64,000 nt of DNA from Theocolax elegans (taxonomy: Eukaryota; Arthropoda; Insecta; Hymenoptera; Cerocephalidae), in contig CM047426.1 in assembly GCA_026168455.1 (NCBI GenBank), positions 51,815,085 to 51,879,084 of the forward strand, read 5' to 3'. Under the pieces are notes generated by a model. It saw only the letters and a list, made by a program, of their open reading frames with translations, was not told the DNA's origin and ran no database searches. The position numbers and the translations under genes were made by a program. Shown here one piece after another: positions 11,128 through 21,839 of this stretch. The stretch's first letter is position 1. Each line of letters starts with the position of its first letter.

Positions 11128-11982
11128 GTGGAAACTGAAATAAATAAAGAATTACCGTTTCTTGATTTAAAAATACATAGATTCGATGATGCTATTTGCA
11201 AGACAAATTGGTACCGTAAAGACACAGCCTCTGGACGTTATCCTAATTACTTTTCACATCACCCACGTTCCCAAAAAATAGCAATGGTTTATAATTTAGT
11301 TGACAAGGCTGTTCTGTTATCGGATTCGATTTTTCATGATGGCAATATTGTGTTAGTTAGAAACTTTTTACTTAATAACAATTATCCATTTGATTTCATT
11401 AATAAATTCATAAATAAACGTTTGTCACATTTACATAATGCTAGTAATACTTTAATTAATAATATTATTATAAAAAGAAATTTAATTTTGAGACCAAAGG
11501 TTGTTTTACCTTTTATTAAGGATTTAACTCCGTGCCTCGATGTACTCATAAAAAAGTGTGATTTTCTACCAATAAACCGCATGATCAATAAATTTAGCAA
11601 TATAATAAAATTAGGCAAGGATAAAAATGAAAAACATGAGATGTGCAATATTGTTTATAAAATACCTTGTAAAGACTGCACAGCGCAATACATTGGCACG
11701 AGTAAACGTAAATTAAAATCACGATTTCGAGAGCGTAAGAATGATGTACGCAATGAAAGTGAAAGATCTGCATTAGCGGTCCATAAGAGAAATACTAGCC
11801 ACAGCATTGATTTTAATAAGGTTTCTATCATTGATATCGAAAGTAATACGAAAAAACGAATGTTTTCGGAGATGCTGAATATTTATACACACGATAACAC
11901 ACTTAACCGTATAGAAGATGTGTATTTTTTGAAGAATATGTATAAAGAAGCGTTAAATACTGTGAAACTATATTGTAATTAA
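11128..11982 (+). pseudogene. PLE pol C-terminal part with GIY-YIG nuclease (copy 2)
   Basis: A 284-aa frame aligns end to end with 3067-3921. It keeps the CKDC motif (residues 181-184) and YIG (188-190), but the conserved REH has become RER (residue 203). In copy 1 the first site is damaged instead. Each copy therefore has its own lesion on top of the shared frameshift. The role in the intact element would be target-site nicking. Confidence 0.88.
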
Positions 11983-12134
11983 TATTGTTTATTTGTTATA
12001 AATGTTTTTATACTCTCCATTGCGTTGTTGGCTTGAGAACAACTGCCTATCGGTATTAGCGTACTATGTGTGGTGAGGAGGTTGGGCGACTCGCGTTAAG
12101 TATCGGAGCGCTCCGAGGAATCCCGGCTGTATTA

Positions 12135-12695
12135 AGATTGACGCGGCGTGCCACTTCTCCGCGGCGCATGTTCGCCTGATACGCGGGAGCACTCGACTCG
12201 ACTTAGCCTCTTAATACAGAATGTTCCCCTCTTTCTTTGGATAGATTAATTGATGTATGGGGCGAATATATGTATGTATGTATGTATGTGTATATATATA
12301 TATATATATATGTGTGTATATGTATGTGTATTTTGTAAAATGTATTGGTGGGGGGTTAGGCACGGGTGTGTGAACTTTATGAAGTTTAACTTGTGACTTA
12401 GGACTCCCTTCGGGAGGTCCTATATAGATATTATATATTTTTTTTAAACAATTTGTTCTGGAGACGACAGCGTGGGTGGGGAAAGTTAGTTTAAAAGGGT
12501 TTTTTAAATTGGTTTTTAAATTGTATTCTAAAAATTATTATTATTGTTTTTAATGTGAGAATTAAACGTGATGTGTTGAATTTTTTATAGAATTGATATG
12601 TAATAATGGTAGAGTGTCTTATTTGCGAGATGCACACGAGTGGATATGTTGTCCTTTTTAAGTTTTGGGAACGATAGATTCATTTAAACAATATA
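12135..12695 (+). repeat. PLE 3' pseudo-LTR, internally deleted
   Basis: It starts TTAAGATTGACGCGGCG and ends AAACAATATA. Relative to 13226-13997 it lacks the segment carrying the hammerhead-like motif. Small differences (extra bases near 12390 and 12480-12520) distinguish it from the other copies. It is followed by AGATTTAGAATAGTTTTTAC, which also follows the 13226-13997 copy. Confidence 0.8.
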
Positions 12696-13086
12696 GATTT
12701 AGAATAGTTTTTACGAGACATTTAACTATACTATTTATGATACTTTTCATAAAATAAATAATCTATGTAGGTTGAAGCACACCTCTAAACTTTTACATTA
12801 TATTCTGTGATATGTGAAGATTATATAAAAAATTATCCAAACCATTGTTATAAAAGTTTTTTTTTATATAAACCAATAAGAAAAAAAAAGTAGAGTGAGT
12901 AACACAAGAATTAATTAAAATGCGATAAATTATAATTTTTTTAAGTAATATATTTATTATTAATATAATAAATAACGTACTATACTTTGTGACTTTTTTC
13001 TACAAGGAATGATTTTATATGAGAAAATCAAATAGCATTGAAAGTGAAAGTAACAAGAAAGTCAAAAGTTCTGGTGGAATCTCTCA
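12696..13086. other. AT-rich spacer between tandem PLE termini
   Basis: The first about 50 bp (AGATTTAGAATAGTTTTTAC...) is repeated at 13998-14056 after the next pLTR copy, so part of this spacer is a duplicated flank. The rest is AT-rich with no recognisable feature. Confidence 0.6.
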
Positions 13087-13997
13087 TAAATGTTTTTATA
13101 CTCTCCATTGCGTTGTTGGCTTGAGAACAACTGCCTATCGGTATTAGCGTACTATGTGTGGTGAGGAGGTTGGGCGACTCGCGTTAAGTATCGGAGCGCT
13201 CCGAGGAATCCCGGCTGTATTAAGATTGACGCGGCGTGCCACTTCTCCGCGGCGCATGTTCGCCTGATACGCGGGAGCACTCGACTCGACTTAGCCTCTT
13301 AATACAGAATGTTCCCCTCTTTCTTTGGATAGATTAATTGATGTATGGGGCGAATATATGTATGTATGTATGTATGTGTATATATATATATATATATGTG
13401 TGTATATGTATGTGTATTTTGTAAAATGTATTGGTGGGGGGTTAGGCACGGGTGTGTGAACTTTATGAAGTTTAATTGTGACTTAGGACTCCCTTCGGGG
13501 AGGTCCTATATATATATATATATATATTTTTTTTAAACAATTTGTTCTGGAGACGACAGCGTGGGTGGTGAAAGTTAGTTAAAAGGTTTTTTAAATTGTA
13601 TTTTTAAATTGTATTACGAAAAATTATTATTATTGTTTTTAATGTGAGAATTAAACGTGATGTGTTGAATTTTTTATAGAATTGATATGTAATAATGGGA
13701 GAGTGGCTTTTGCGAGATCACACGAGTGATATGTTGTCTTTTTAAGTTTTGTTTGAATTTGGTGAGTTATGAATTGTTTTGTGACATCGATTTAAATGTT
13801 TCTCTACTTGTATTAATCTATATATATTGTAAATTACTAATTTTGTAGCCTTGAAAAGGGACGGTGAAAAAACGTCCGAAACGTCGGCATATATGTAACT
13901 TAACTTAACATCTGTTAACACCATTGGTTCGTGATGATCAATAAAGGACACTTTTTTACTAAAGATTATTTGGAGGAACGATAGATTCATTTAAACA
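13087..13997 (+). repeat. Extra tandem copy of PLE 3' UTR plus pseudo-LTR
   Basis: 13087-13225 repeats the PLE 3' UTR (TTTTTATACTCTCCATTGCG...), and 13226-13997 is a near-complete pLTR with a hammerhead-like motif. No RT sequence lies between this and the preceding pLTR. The arrangement fits partial tandem PLE insertions, or recombination that removed a coding region. Confidence 0.85.
13847..13890 (+). ncRNA. Hammerhead-ribozyme-like relic in PLE pLTR
   Basis: Third copy of the motif: CCTTGAAAAG, stem GGACG/CGTCC, then CGAAACGTCGGC. The deviations from the consensus core are the same as in the other two copies. Confidence 0.5.
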
Positions 13998-14159
13998 ATA
14001 TAGATTTAGAATAGTTTTTACGAGACATTTAACTATACTATTTATGATACTTTTCAGAAGATATTTTCTTAGAAGCCCTTTAAGAAACTTTACAACTTGT
14101 CGTACCATGCTATATCTTTAGAATAAAATCGTATTTTTGTTTACAAAGTTATTTGTATT

Positions 14160-15099
14160 TGGTAACGTTCCTACTGTGAATTAAGGCGAAGGTCGCTGAA
14201 TTAATTAAATAAAACCCACGAGCTGAATAAAACGATTAAGTTAATTATTTATTACAAAAATAAATTTTATCGTTTGTCCGCAACCGCTAATGATATAGTA
14301 TCTCGGTTTTATCGCGACGATCACACACTTCACGGGGAAAGAGCTCTGAATAATCAGAGGCGAAACTCACCTACTCACTAGAAGAATTGTTTCTAAGGAA
14401 AATTTCCCAACTCTCGTATACGAGAAACGACATTATAATGAAAAACGGGTATCCAACCACGGCCGACCTACCGTACCGATCGGAGAGCTCTGCCCGGTAC
14501 GAGAGGTCACGGGTGCGAGCAGCTGCGCGAGAGACGCTGCGCCTACGTATCGTCAAGCCTTGCGTAAGCGGCACCGCTCTCCTCATTACGTTAGTGTCGG
14601 TTGTGTTTACCGATGTCATGTCTGCCTTCGCTCTATCTCTCTTCCTCTCGAACAGCAAGACGGGATACCCTGGTGCTATCGTCGTTTCTTGGCGAGGATA
14701 TTTACCAGGATGTTGCCAGGTAATTTTTATGTTTTTCCTTTATTTAAGTTCATTAGTCTAATGAGAATTGTGGAGCTTTCGTGTATTTCAGGTGCCGTCC
14801 TCGACCTTCTGGTTCTTCTGCTATTACCCTGAGGAAATCTTGGGATACCCAAACGTTGAAGCACCTTGGTGAGGGAGAATAATCCGTCTAGGGAATCCGC
14901 CAATGAGATTAAATCAATAGTTATTCATCGCTTTTCCTTCAGTGATTAGGTAGAATGTAGTACTTTTTAAACTTTAAAGTGACTGTCATTCCTATCCTTT
15001 CTTTTACTACCAGATGTTACCTCAAGTGCTAATATGTACTGTAAGGCACATTTCGTAGTATATTAGATATGAACGGTTAACTTATTAATGAACATTGCA
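14160..15099 (+). repeat. LTR-like block, copy 1 of a pair
   Basis: It is co-linear with 45772-46641. Shared landmarks are GAGCTGAATAAAA, TCTAAGGAAAATTTC, CTCTTCCTCTCGAACAGCAA, GACGGGATACCCTGGTGCTA and a final CAGGTACTCTCTGAA. The 45.8-kb copy begins TGTAACG and ends TTACA, the TG...CA form of an LTR. Splice-like signals are visible, with donors CCAGGTAA / CTAGGTAA and acceptors at the end. The ORFs inside (up to 124 aa) are not conserved between copies, so I do not call them genes. Confidence 0.7.
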
Positions 15100-15231
15100 G
15101 GTACTCTCTGAAGTCAGGAAATGGACTTGGCGACGATGAAGACTCTCCCTCGGGGTTCAAGGATGGGGTGCTGCTCAAATACTTGAGCTCCGTTGTGCCA
15201 TGGCAAGCCAACAGGATGCTAGAGGAAATTG
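15100..15231 (+). other. Possible exon-like open segment
   Basis: Between an acceptor-like ...CATTGCAG and a donor-like GTAAGC, one frame is open and reads with a non-repetitive composition (GDDEDSPSGFKDGVLLKYL). The first 12 bases are shared with 46642-46653, where the LTR-like block also ends. It could be a host exon next to a repeat, or chance. No family is recognised. Confidence 0.15.
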
Positions 15232-16205
15232 TAAGCATGCTGAAGTATGCCATGAAACTATGGATGGCTTAAGGATAGGATTCGACAGCTGTCATGTGGG
15301 ATAAAGTGTGTGTGCGGGTGCTTATACTTACTCCACGTAGTATGTTCTAGTAATAATTATTTTGTGACTTGCAGTTGCGATTGCAATGTCACTACTCACA
15401 GCTCCCAAACCGAAGTTAGTTCATAACTTTGATTTTGGGTACGGCAGAAAAAAACTTCCCGCGCTAATCCTAAATGCTTAAGTTTGTATTTATCGGCGTT
15501 ATTCAAATCGTATTGCCTGCGTATTAAATCATCTTAGCTTAACCTAAGCTAACCGGTGTTATCTACATCGGTAATTGTAACTGTTTGTGTTGTTTTGTCG
15601 CAACCAAATAATACTTTTTAGTTGCATGATCCATTTTACATTTTACATTTTATGATCTTTCTTGTTATATACAACAAGGGATCTTATTTACTACGATAAG
15701 TAGGATGCTGGATGGATGAACTCATGTATTTGGAAGTAAGGTGCTAGAATAATTTGAGGACAAAATGGTAGGAACCAGGTTATAGGTAAAGCATAAGCCT
15801 ATGGAACCATTAAAGCTTAGGAACTAGGGAACTAGCGTGCTGGAAGGGATTGAGTACATTTACGTCAGACACTATGTAACGATAAGATGTAACGATAACA
15901 TATTCCTGGTTTAGTAAATGTTGGAACTTAAAATGACTATTGCCAGAGTCGATCTGTGTATTAGTTTATCGAGCTGACTGTGTAATTTCTCTTTTCCTTG
16001 CAAACTAACTAATGGATTCGACGCGTTGCGCAGGTGACTGGTTTACAATTTTTGATACGCTTATATCTCCGTTCGATTTCCGAGTTCGTAACATTTGTAA
16101 CCCATACTAAGATAAAACATTCATACCGTTAAAGATACAATTTTATAAAAAAAATATTAAACATTATTCATTACATACCAGGTCATTCTCATTTCATTTC
16201 CTTAT
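15232..16205. other. Intergenic, no gene seen
   Basis: The composition is moderately AT-rich. Short stretches such as TTACATTTTACATTTTA are simple. No ORF, repeat arm or RNA gene could be supported. Confidence 0.55.
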
Positions 16206-16500
16206 TTCCTATTTTATAAAAGCTTTTCCGTGCCGTGAAGCATTGCACAATGGGCACTTTCCCTATAAAAGTCCGCCGACAATGGAATTCTTTATGGATC
16301 GTCATAATCTTTTTTTTAAATTACTCAGGAGGCAATGTAAAATAGTGAGTCATTGCAACTTTTTTGAAAATTTGAAATTTAAAACACCTTTTATACCACA
16401 AACCAAGGATTTCGGACATAAAATATCACGTAAGGTGACATAAACCCGATTCATCTTCAACCCCTAAACCCCTAAACCCCAAACCCACTAAACCTATTGC
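16206..16500 (+). repeat. Fragment of a Gypsy 3' region
   Basis: It is inverted relative to 37104-37437. Translated, both contain GHFP, EFFMD, CKIVSHCNFF and NLKFKTPF in the same order, followed by a degenerate C-rich tract (CCCCTAAACCCCTAAACCCC here, its complement at 37190-37290). The 37-kb copy directly follows a Gypsy pol tail, so this is a detached piece of the same family. The C-rich tract is not the TTAGG telomere repeat. Confidence 0.7.
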
Positions 16501-16790
16501 ATCAATCTAATTTCATCAAGTTCACTAAGCTTTTTTATTGTAAAAAAGGTTTTTACGTACAAATCTTTACTTGTCTTTATCACACTAGCCTGAAAAGAAT
16601 ATTATTTCTACATAAGTATAAATATGCATTATATAAAAAAATTCATCAAATTGAAGGGATTCATAAAAACAACTTTCTTAATACACATTTATCTTTTATT
16701 TTACTGAAAAATTATTATATAATTTCTGTAGAACAAGGTGTTCAAAATAAAGAAATAAAACATTAAAAATAAAAATACAACAAACATGTT
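16501..16790. other. AT-rich, no gene seen
   Basis: A short ORF (16497-16766) is A/T-driven with no domain. No other structure is visible. Confidence 0.5.
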
Positions 16791-18734
16791 TTATTTTTTT
16801 GTATTTGTTAGCATAAGGCTCTTAACTTTAACATATAACTTTTTCTTTTTCACAATTTTATTTGGGCACATCATGCTAACTAAAGGATCTGATGAAATCA
16901 TGAGATACTTCAAGATATCTAAATTTGTCAATTCTCTGCTCATCATTCGACTATAGTACAATCTAGCTATTCTAAATACTTTATTGTTGCATTCTTGAGG
17001 TCCCTCAGAGTAAAAACCAATTGGTAAATCAAAATTTGAAATTATTTTACTACCATGAAAGAGTATTTTGTGAATGGATGGTGGCATCTTATACCAAGGG
17101 TATAATTTAACACACTCGTTTGCTGTTGCATAAGCATAATTTTGGAATTTTTCACAGTTGACTTTTTGACTGCAAGTAATAACGTGCAAAATATTATTAA
17201 TTCTTTTGATTAAACCTTCATCAATTTTAGTTACTTTTGCAGCAATTTGGAAATTCGCAAAGAATATCCTCGAAACATTTCCTGTATTTGATGTTCCACT
17301 GCCTTGATTAATAATATCTACAGTTATCGATAACTTTTTCTTTAACATAGTTTGGATACACTTCTTTAGCTTTGCTTTTTATTCCTTTTGAGCTTGTGTT
17401 TTCGCATAATATTCTTTAAAGCCTAAATTATAAGCAACATGAAGGACATATTGCGAAAAACGTATCCTCATGTGCATGGTAGATAATTTAAATTTATAAT
17501 TTTCTTTTTTACATGGAAGATTTAAAACCATCGGCAGATAACTAACCGTACTTGGTCCAACTCCACAAATATTGCAGCGATTTAAAGCTTTTTTCCTGAT
17601 AAAACACGACAAACTTTTCCATCTATATTTGTGCAATTCATCTGAAACTTGACTGTAAATGACATTCCATCAATATTTATACAGTAAGTTTTATTTTTAT
17701 CTAATAATTGTGAATAACGGTTATAAATTGTCATAGTAATCCTAGGCGTTTTCTTTACAAATTGAAATTTTACTGGTATGCAAAAATTAACAGAAGATGG
17801 AGTTTCATTTAACCAAATAGTCTTATCAGCTGTAAATAGTCTAAGAGGGACCATAGAAACTATGAATACAGATTTATCAGATAATCTGTTACGAACGAGT
17901 AAATAATCTTCATCTTTATCATCTTCATCATCTTCATCATCTTCATTATCTTCATCGTCATCATCAGCTTGATCATCGTCTTCTTCGTCCTCTTCATCAT
18001 CATCATCCTGATTATCATTTTCATTAGCTTCATCGTTTTCTTTTTCGTTGATTCTCTACTGATGCATTTAGCCAACTTTACCAAGTTATCTGTTGATCTG
18101 ATGCTCTATCCATACTCTATTTTCCTTCAAAAACTGGTTCCTGTACTTAAAGTTTAGAAAATTTTTTTTTATCTAAACTTAAAAGTATTCGCTTTATTGT
18201 GTGCTCAATAACAGAAATAAAATCAGCATTAGCATTGTTCTGTAGCTTTAACAACATTTTTATAAGGAGGGTAATGAACTCCACCCATTTCTTTGTTATA
18301 AAGACACAACTCTTTATATTTTTTTTTTTGCTAATCCAACACCAGTATACATAGTAAGTGTTTTATTTAATATAGTAGGATCTGGTTCACACATTTCATT
18401 ATCTATCTTACGTTTTTTAGTATTTAGTGCTTCTGATAGGTCTTCAAAACTATGATTTTTTACAAGTTTATTTTTTATTCGAAGTTTTGTTGATTCAGAT
18501 CCTTTTTTGAATGTCACGCAAGGTCGACCCATACGAATTGTAGTATCAATATTTGTGAACGCAGATTGAGTAGTCTATAACACTATTTGACTTATTATTA
18601 AAATCAACTATGAGCTCACTGTTTAGAAAAGGTGTACACTTTTTCAAAAGGTAATCTTTAGTTCGAGAACACTTTGCCCAATTTCGATTATACTGGGGAA
18701 GAAAAGAGTTAGACAATTTGCTTTTAATTTGCAA
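16791..18734 (-). pseudogene. Broken repeat-borne gene with acidic linker, class unknown
   Basis: Several minus-strand frames join into one decayed gene. The order is: 18734-18546 (LPQYNRNWAKC-type N-terminus); 18532-18314 (GRPCVTFKKGSES); about 18050-17910, a Met-less frame of about 47 almost purely Asp/Glu/Asn residues; 17854-17582 (LRLFTADKTIWLN); 17636-17379 (CNICGVGP, FKLSTMHMRIRF); and 17348-16791 (GSGTSNTGNVSRIFFAN, LYPWYKMPPSIHKILFHG, SSDPLVSMM). A frameshift in an A-run near 17590 and a nonsense codon near 17380 separate the last three pieces. I associate this protein type with multicopy, transposon-like sequences in arthropod and cnidarian genomes, from memory and without a class name. 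No catalytic triad is assigned. Confidence 0.6.
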
Positions 18735-20110
18735 AAGTTGATTTTCATTGTAAGAATTTGATTTTCTTATATTTTCTACAATTAATTACAAATTACAATT
18801 AAATAAAATTAATTCTAATTTGTTTTTTCTAGAGCTGCTATCCTAGAGCATTTGACAAAGTGATGAATTTGATATTTTAAATTGCATAGATAACCTTTAG
18901 AAAATTGTTCTACAAATTAATTAAATCAAAATTATACTATCTTATTGAAATTGAAAAAACAAATCTGCATGTTAACTTTTACTTTTACTCTTCCAAAGAT
19001 AAATTCATTGCATAATACAGTTAACGCAAAGTTCAAACATAAAAAATATAAAGAAGCAATAAACACATTTTTATCATTTACAAATATTAGTGGGCAAGAA
19101 AATATGTATTGTAACTGTTTTATTAAATATAGCATTTGATTTATTTGCTTGATTCTCCGAAGACTTCTTCACACCTGTAATTCAAATTTTGATGAAATAT
19201 TATTTAGAAAAAAAAAAAAATTACAAATAAATTTTTGCTAACTTATATGTAGCTCTAAGGTAGCTTATCTGTATTAATGAGAAATTATGTTATGTACATA
19301 ATTTATTCTTGTTTATACCTTACGATATATGTTGCTTTCAAAACTTACAATTGTCTATGAATGTAAAAGAAAAAATAATTGCACTGAAATATACATCCGT
19401 GAATAGTAAACGTAAGGCTATTAGATACATTATAAAAGAAATACATTTTTGATTAGATTAGATAATTCAATACTGGTAATAAAGAGGGATATAAGTAACA
19501 TCTAAGTGCTATTATTTTCGTATATCTTATTTATTTATTTTTATTTATTTATTTAGTTATCTAGAGTTACATAGATTCCACATACATCATATATGAAATA
19601 CATAAAATATACAAAATCATGCACACAACATTCGCAGGCGGATTACAATCTGAAAACTAAACAACAATGTTGGTTAGCTTCGCTGCGATATCACAGCAAT
19701 AGCTTCCAACCATACTATCATTCTTTCATAATTGGTTTCTTGACGCTACCATTCCACATCCGACTTCCAGACATGTATCGCATCATCACAAAACTCATTC
19801 ATTTACACGTACATTGATTATAGAGGTCTATCTGACTCCCATAACCAAACTTTTAACATTTCTATATATTATTTAAGTATAAATAATTATATAATCTATC
19901 TATTAACAATGATAACAGTCTTGTTTTAGGGAATTTGCTTAAATACTTATAATTAGTCAATTATTTGTATTATTGGATTTTATTTTAATTTTTTACTTTT
20001 TTGATAAGATTATATTGCACTTCTTCTTAAATTCTATATTGTAGTTTTAATTTATTGTAAGAAAAATAAAATTTATATTTTGTAAATTTTCTTTTTTTTT
20101 TCGAAGGTCT
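18735..20110. other. AT-rich interval, no gene seen
   Basis: Very AT-rich. It contains a TTTATTTATTTA simple repeat near 19530-19555 and small ORFs without recognisable domains (for example 19593-19817). Confidence 0.55.
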
Positions 20111-20114
20111 TGTT

Positions 20115-20369
20115 TTACCAATACCTTACTAGCATTGATCTCGCTGTTGTATACGTTTCTGTTGACGCATTTTTGTTTCTGGCAAATATTATTTTTTCAA
20201 TGCTATTTAGTCTTGCAGGACATCTAAGTCCAACTGCACAGGTTACTCTATAGTGCGGAAACATTGTTCTGTGTTGTAATGCTGAGTCACGTTTATAGAT
20301 TGATGTAAAAACAATATCATCTATTACTACAACGTCTTTATGAGGCGGTTGATGTTTTTCAGAATACAT
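20115..20369 (-). pseudogene. Small ORF with weak FLYWCH-like pattern
   Basis: An 84-aa minus-strand frame contains RVTCAVGLRCPARLNS, resembling the middle of FLYWCH zinc fingers (W/Y-x-C...C-x-A-R-L). The aromatic start and the final His-x-His are not clear. FLYWCH domains are common in insect transposon-derived genes. The call is tentative; it may be a chance ORF in an AT-rich region. Confidence 0.25.
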
Positions 20370-20800
20370 AGAGTATGTGAAACTCTGAGTTCCTCTGTGA
20401 TGCTAGTTTAGAATTATAATAAAATAAAAAAAATTATTTAAATACACTTCTTTCCGGTCCCAGACATCATTATAAAATTAGTTATTTATGTACCTTGGGT
20501 GAGCCTCCCATGAAACAATTTTTCAGCCTTATAATTCGTACATACGACTCTTTCGTTGCTCACAAAATAATTTATTTTACATTTAAAAGTAATGTAATAA
20601 ACACTTTTTTAAACAATATAAATAATTATATATTATGTCAATAATTTTTAAACATTTGTATACTGACACTTATAAAACATTTTAACTTTTTAAATTTTGC
20701 ATTTAGTATTAGGGAATATTAAATATTTAGTAATTACTTATTATTAATCGTAACATTGCAGTTATTAAAGATATAGGACTCATTTTGCGTTATTATATAT
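20370..20800. other. AT-rich, no gene seen
   Basis: No ORF, repeat arm or RNA signature identified. Confidence 0.5.
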
Positions 20801-20966
20801 ATGCGGAGACAGACTGACACAATCCAAAAATTTACTATAGTGTATAATAAATTTTACTGAAGTTGTAGTAAATATTACCAGAATTGTAGTAAAAATTAAT
20901 AATTTTCTAGTAAATTTTATTATACACTATAGTAAATTTTTGGATTGCGTCAGTCTGTATCCGCAT
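20801..20966. mobile_element. MITE-like 166-bp palindromic element
   Basis: It begins ATGCGGAGACAGACTGAC and ends GTCAGTCTGTATCCGCAT. The terminal inverted repeats extend about 55 bp (through ATTTACTATAGTGTATAATA) with only 2-3 mismatches. The short AT-rich middle holds repeated TTGTAGTAAA. No coding capacity. Size and TIRs fit a MITE. A target duplication is not clear. Confidence 0.8.
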
Positions 20967-21008
20967 TACTAGACAACATTGTAATTTTTACTTCAACTTC
21001 TTTTCTCC

Positions 21009-21010
<2 letters not shown>

Positions 21011-21046
<36 letters not shown>
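21011..21046. repeat. (TA)n microsatellite
   Basis: An uninterrupted TA dinucleotide run of about 35 bp. Confidence 0.95.
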
Positions 21047-21048
<2 letters not shown>

Positions 21049-21300
21049 TATATTATTTCTAAAATATAATATTCTAATATATATGTATAATATATAGTAC
21101 TTTCGTATCTGAGCAATATTAAGATAACTATGATTAAAGTAACGCAAACGTTACGTTTAAACTAGTTGTGTTTACGTTTGAAAAGCCTTAAATATATCTC
21201 CGATACATGTACTACGCGTTTCAAACACGTTGACTCTATACCGTATCGTGCGGCACAGGTTATATTGATCGCCGCATATATCCTACGGAGCGCTTTTCAT

Positions 21301-21389
21301 ACAGCCTCCTAGGATGTATAGACACCTTATACGTCCTAGGAGGATGTATAGACACCTTATACGTCCTAGGAGGATGTATAGAGGGCTGT
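21301..21389. repeat. 30-bp tandem repeat with inverted flanks
   Basis: The unit AGGATGTATAGACACCTTAT plus ACGTCCTAGG is repeated at 21311-21340 and 21341-21370, with a partial third unit. Each unit boundary CCTAGG is itself palindromic. The array is enclosed by ACAGCCTC (21301) and GAGGGCTGT (ending 21389), which are inverted. Confidence 0.9.
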
Positions 21390-21839
21390 CATACAAGCGA
21401 GGAGCCACTTGTATGTACGCAACGTATTTACAAGCGGAGCGCGCTCTGCACGTAAGAGTCGTTGTACGAATTAGTAGGCTGAAAAATAATAATTCGTCCT
21501 TATAACCCGGTGGACTCACCCAGAGGAAGTCCCGTTGAATAAAAATAAATAGATCCGGATATCTATTAACCCGCGATAACGAATATTAACACTCCGAAAG
21601 AAAATAACGGTTTATAATATTTTATTACGGGATCTAGGAATAGATCCCGTGACACCAATAACTATGAGAGAGAGAGAACGTTGATTTTGAAATTAGCTAA
21701 ATAAATAATTTTACTAGTTAATAACGCGTACTAATTATTTAATATTGTCCCCACTGATAAATCAATCGCTTATTATATTAATAAAAAAAATATCTCACCA
21801 AAATATGAAATAATTAATGAAAAAAATAATACTCGGATA

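Larger units (their letters stand above)
8988..12695 (+). mobile_element. Penelope-like retroelement, copy 2
   Basis: This is the mirror copy of 2611-6654, with 5' pLTR 8988-9793, coding region 9793-11982, 3' UTR 11983-12134 and 3' pLTR 12135-12695. The 3' pLTR lacks about 230 bp present in the 13226-13997 copy. The coding region lacks about 587 bp relative to copy 1, just after the block INIIENRI. Identity to copy 1 is very high over the parts compared. The element is defective. Confidence 0.93.

Noticed and set aside
16440..16497. CCCCTAAA-type tract as a possible telomeric repeat
   Set aside because: Degenerate, short, not the TTAGG insect repeat, and found at the end of a Gypsy fragment in two places.
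17860..18084. 74-aa Met/Lys-rich ORF
   Set aside because: Out-of-frame reading of the GAT/GAA repeat that encodes the acidic linker.
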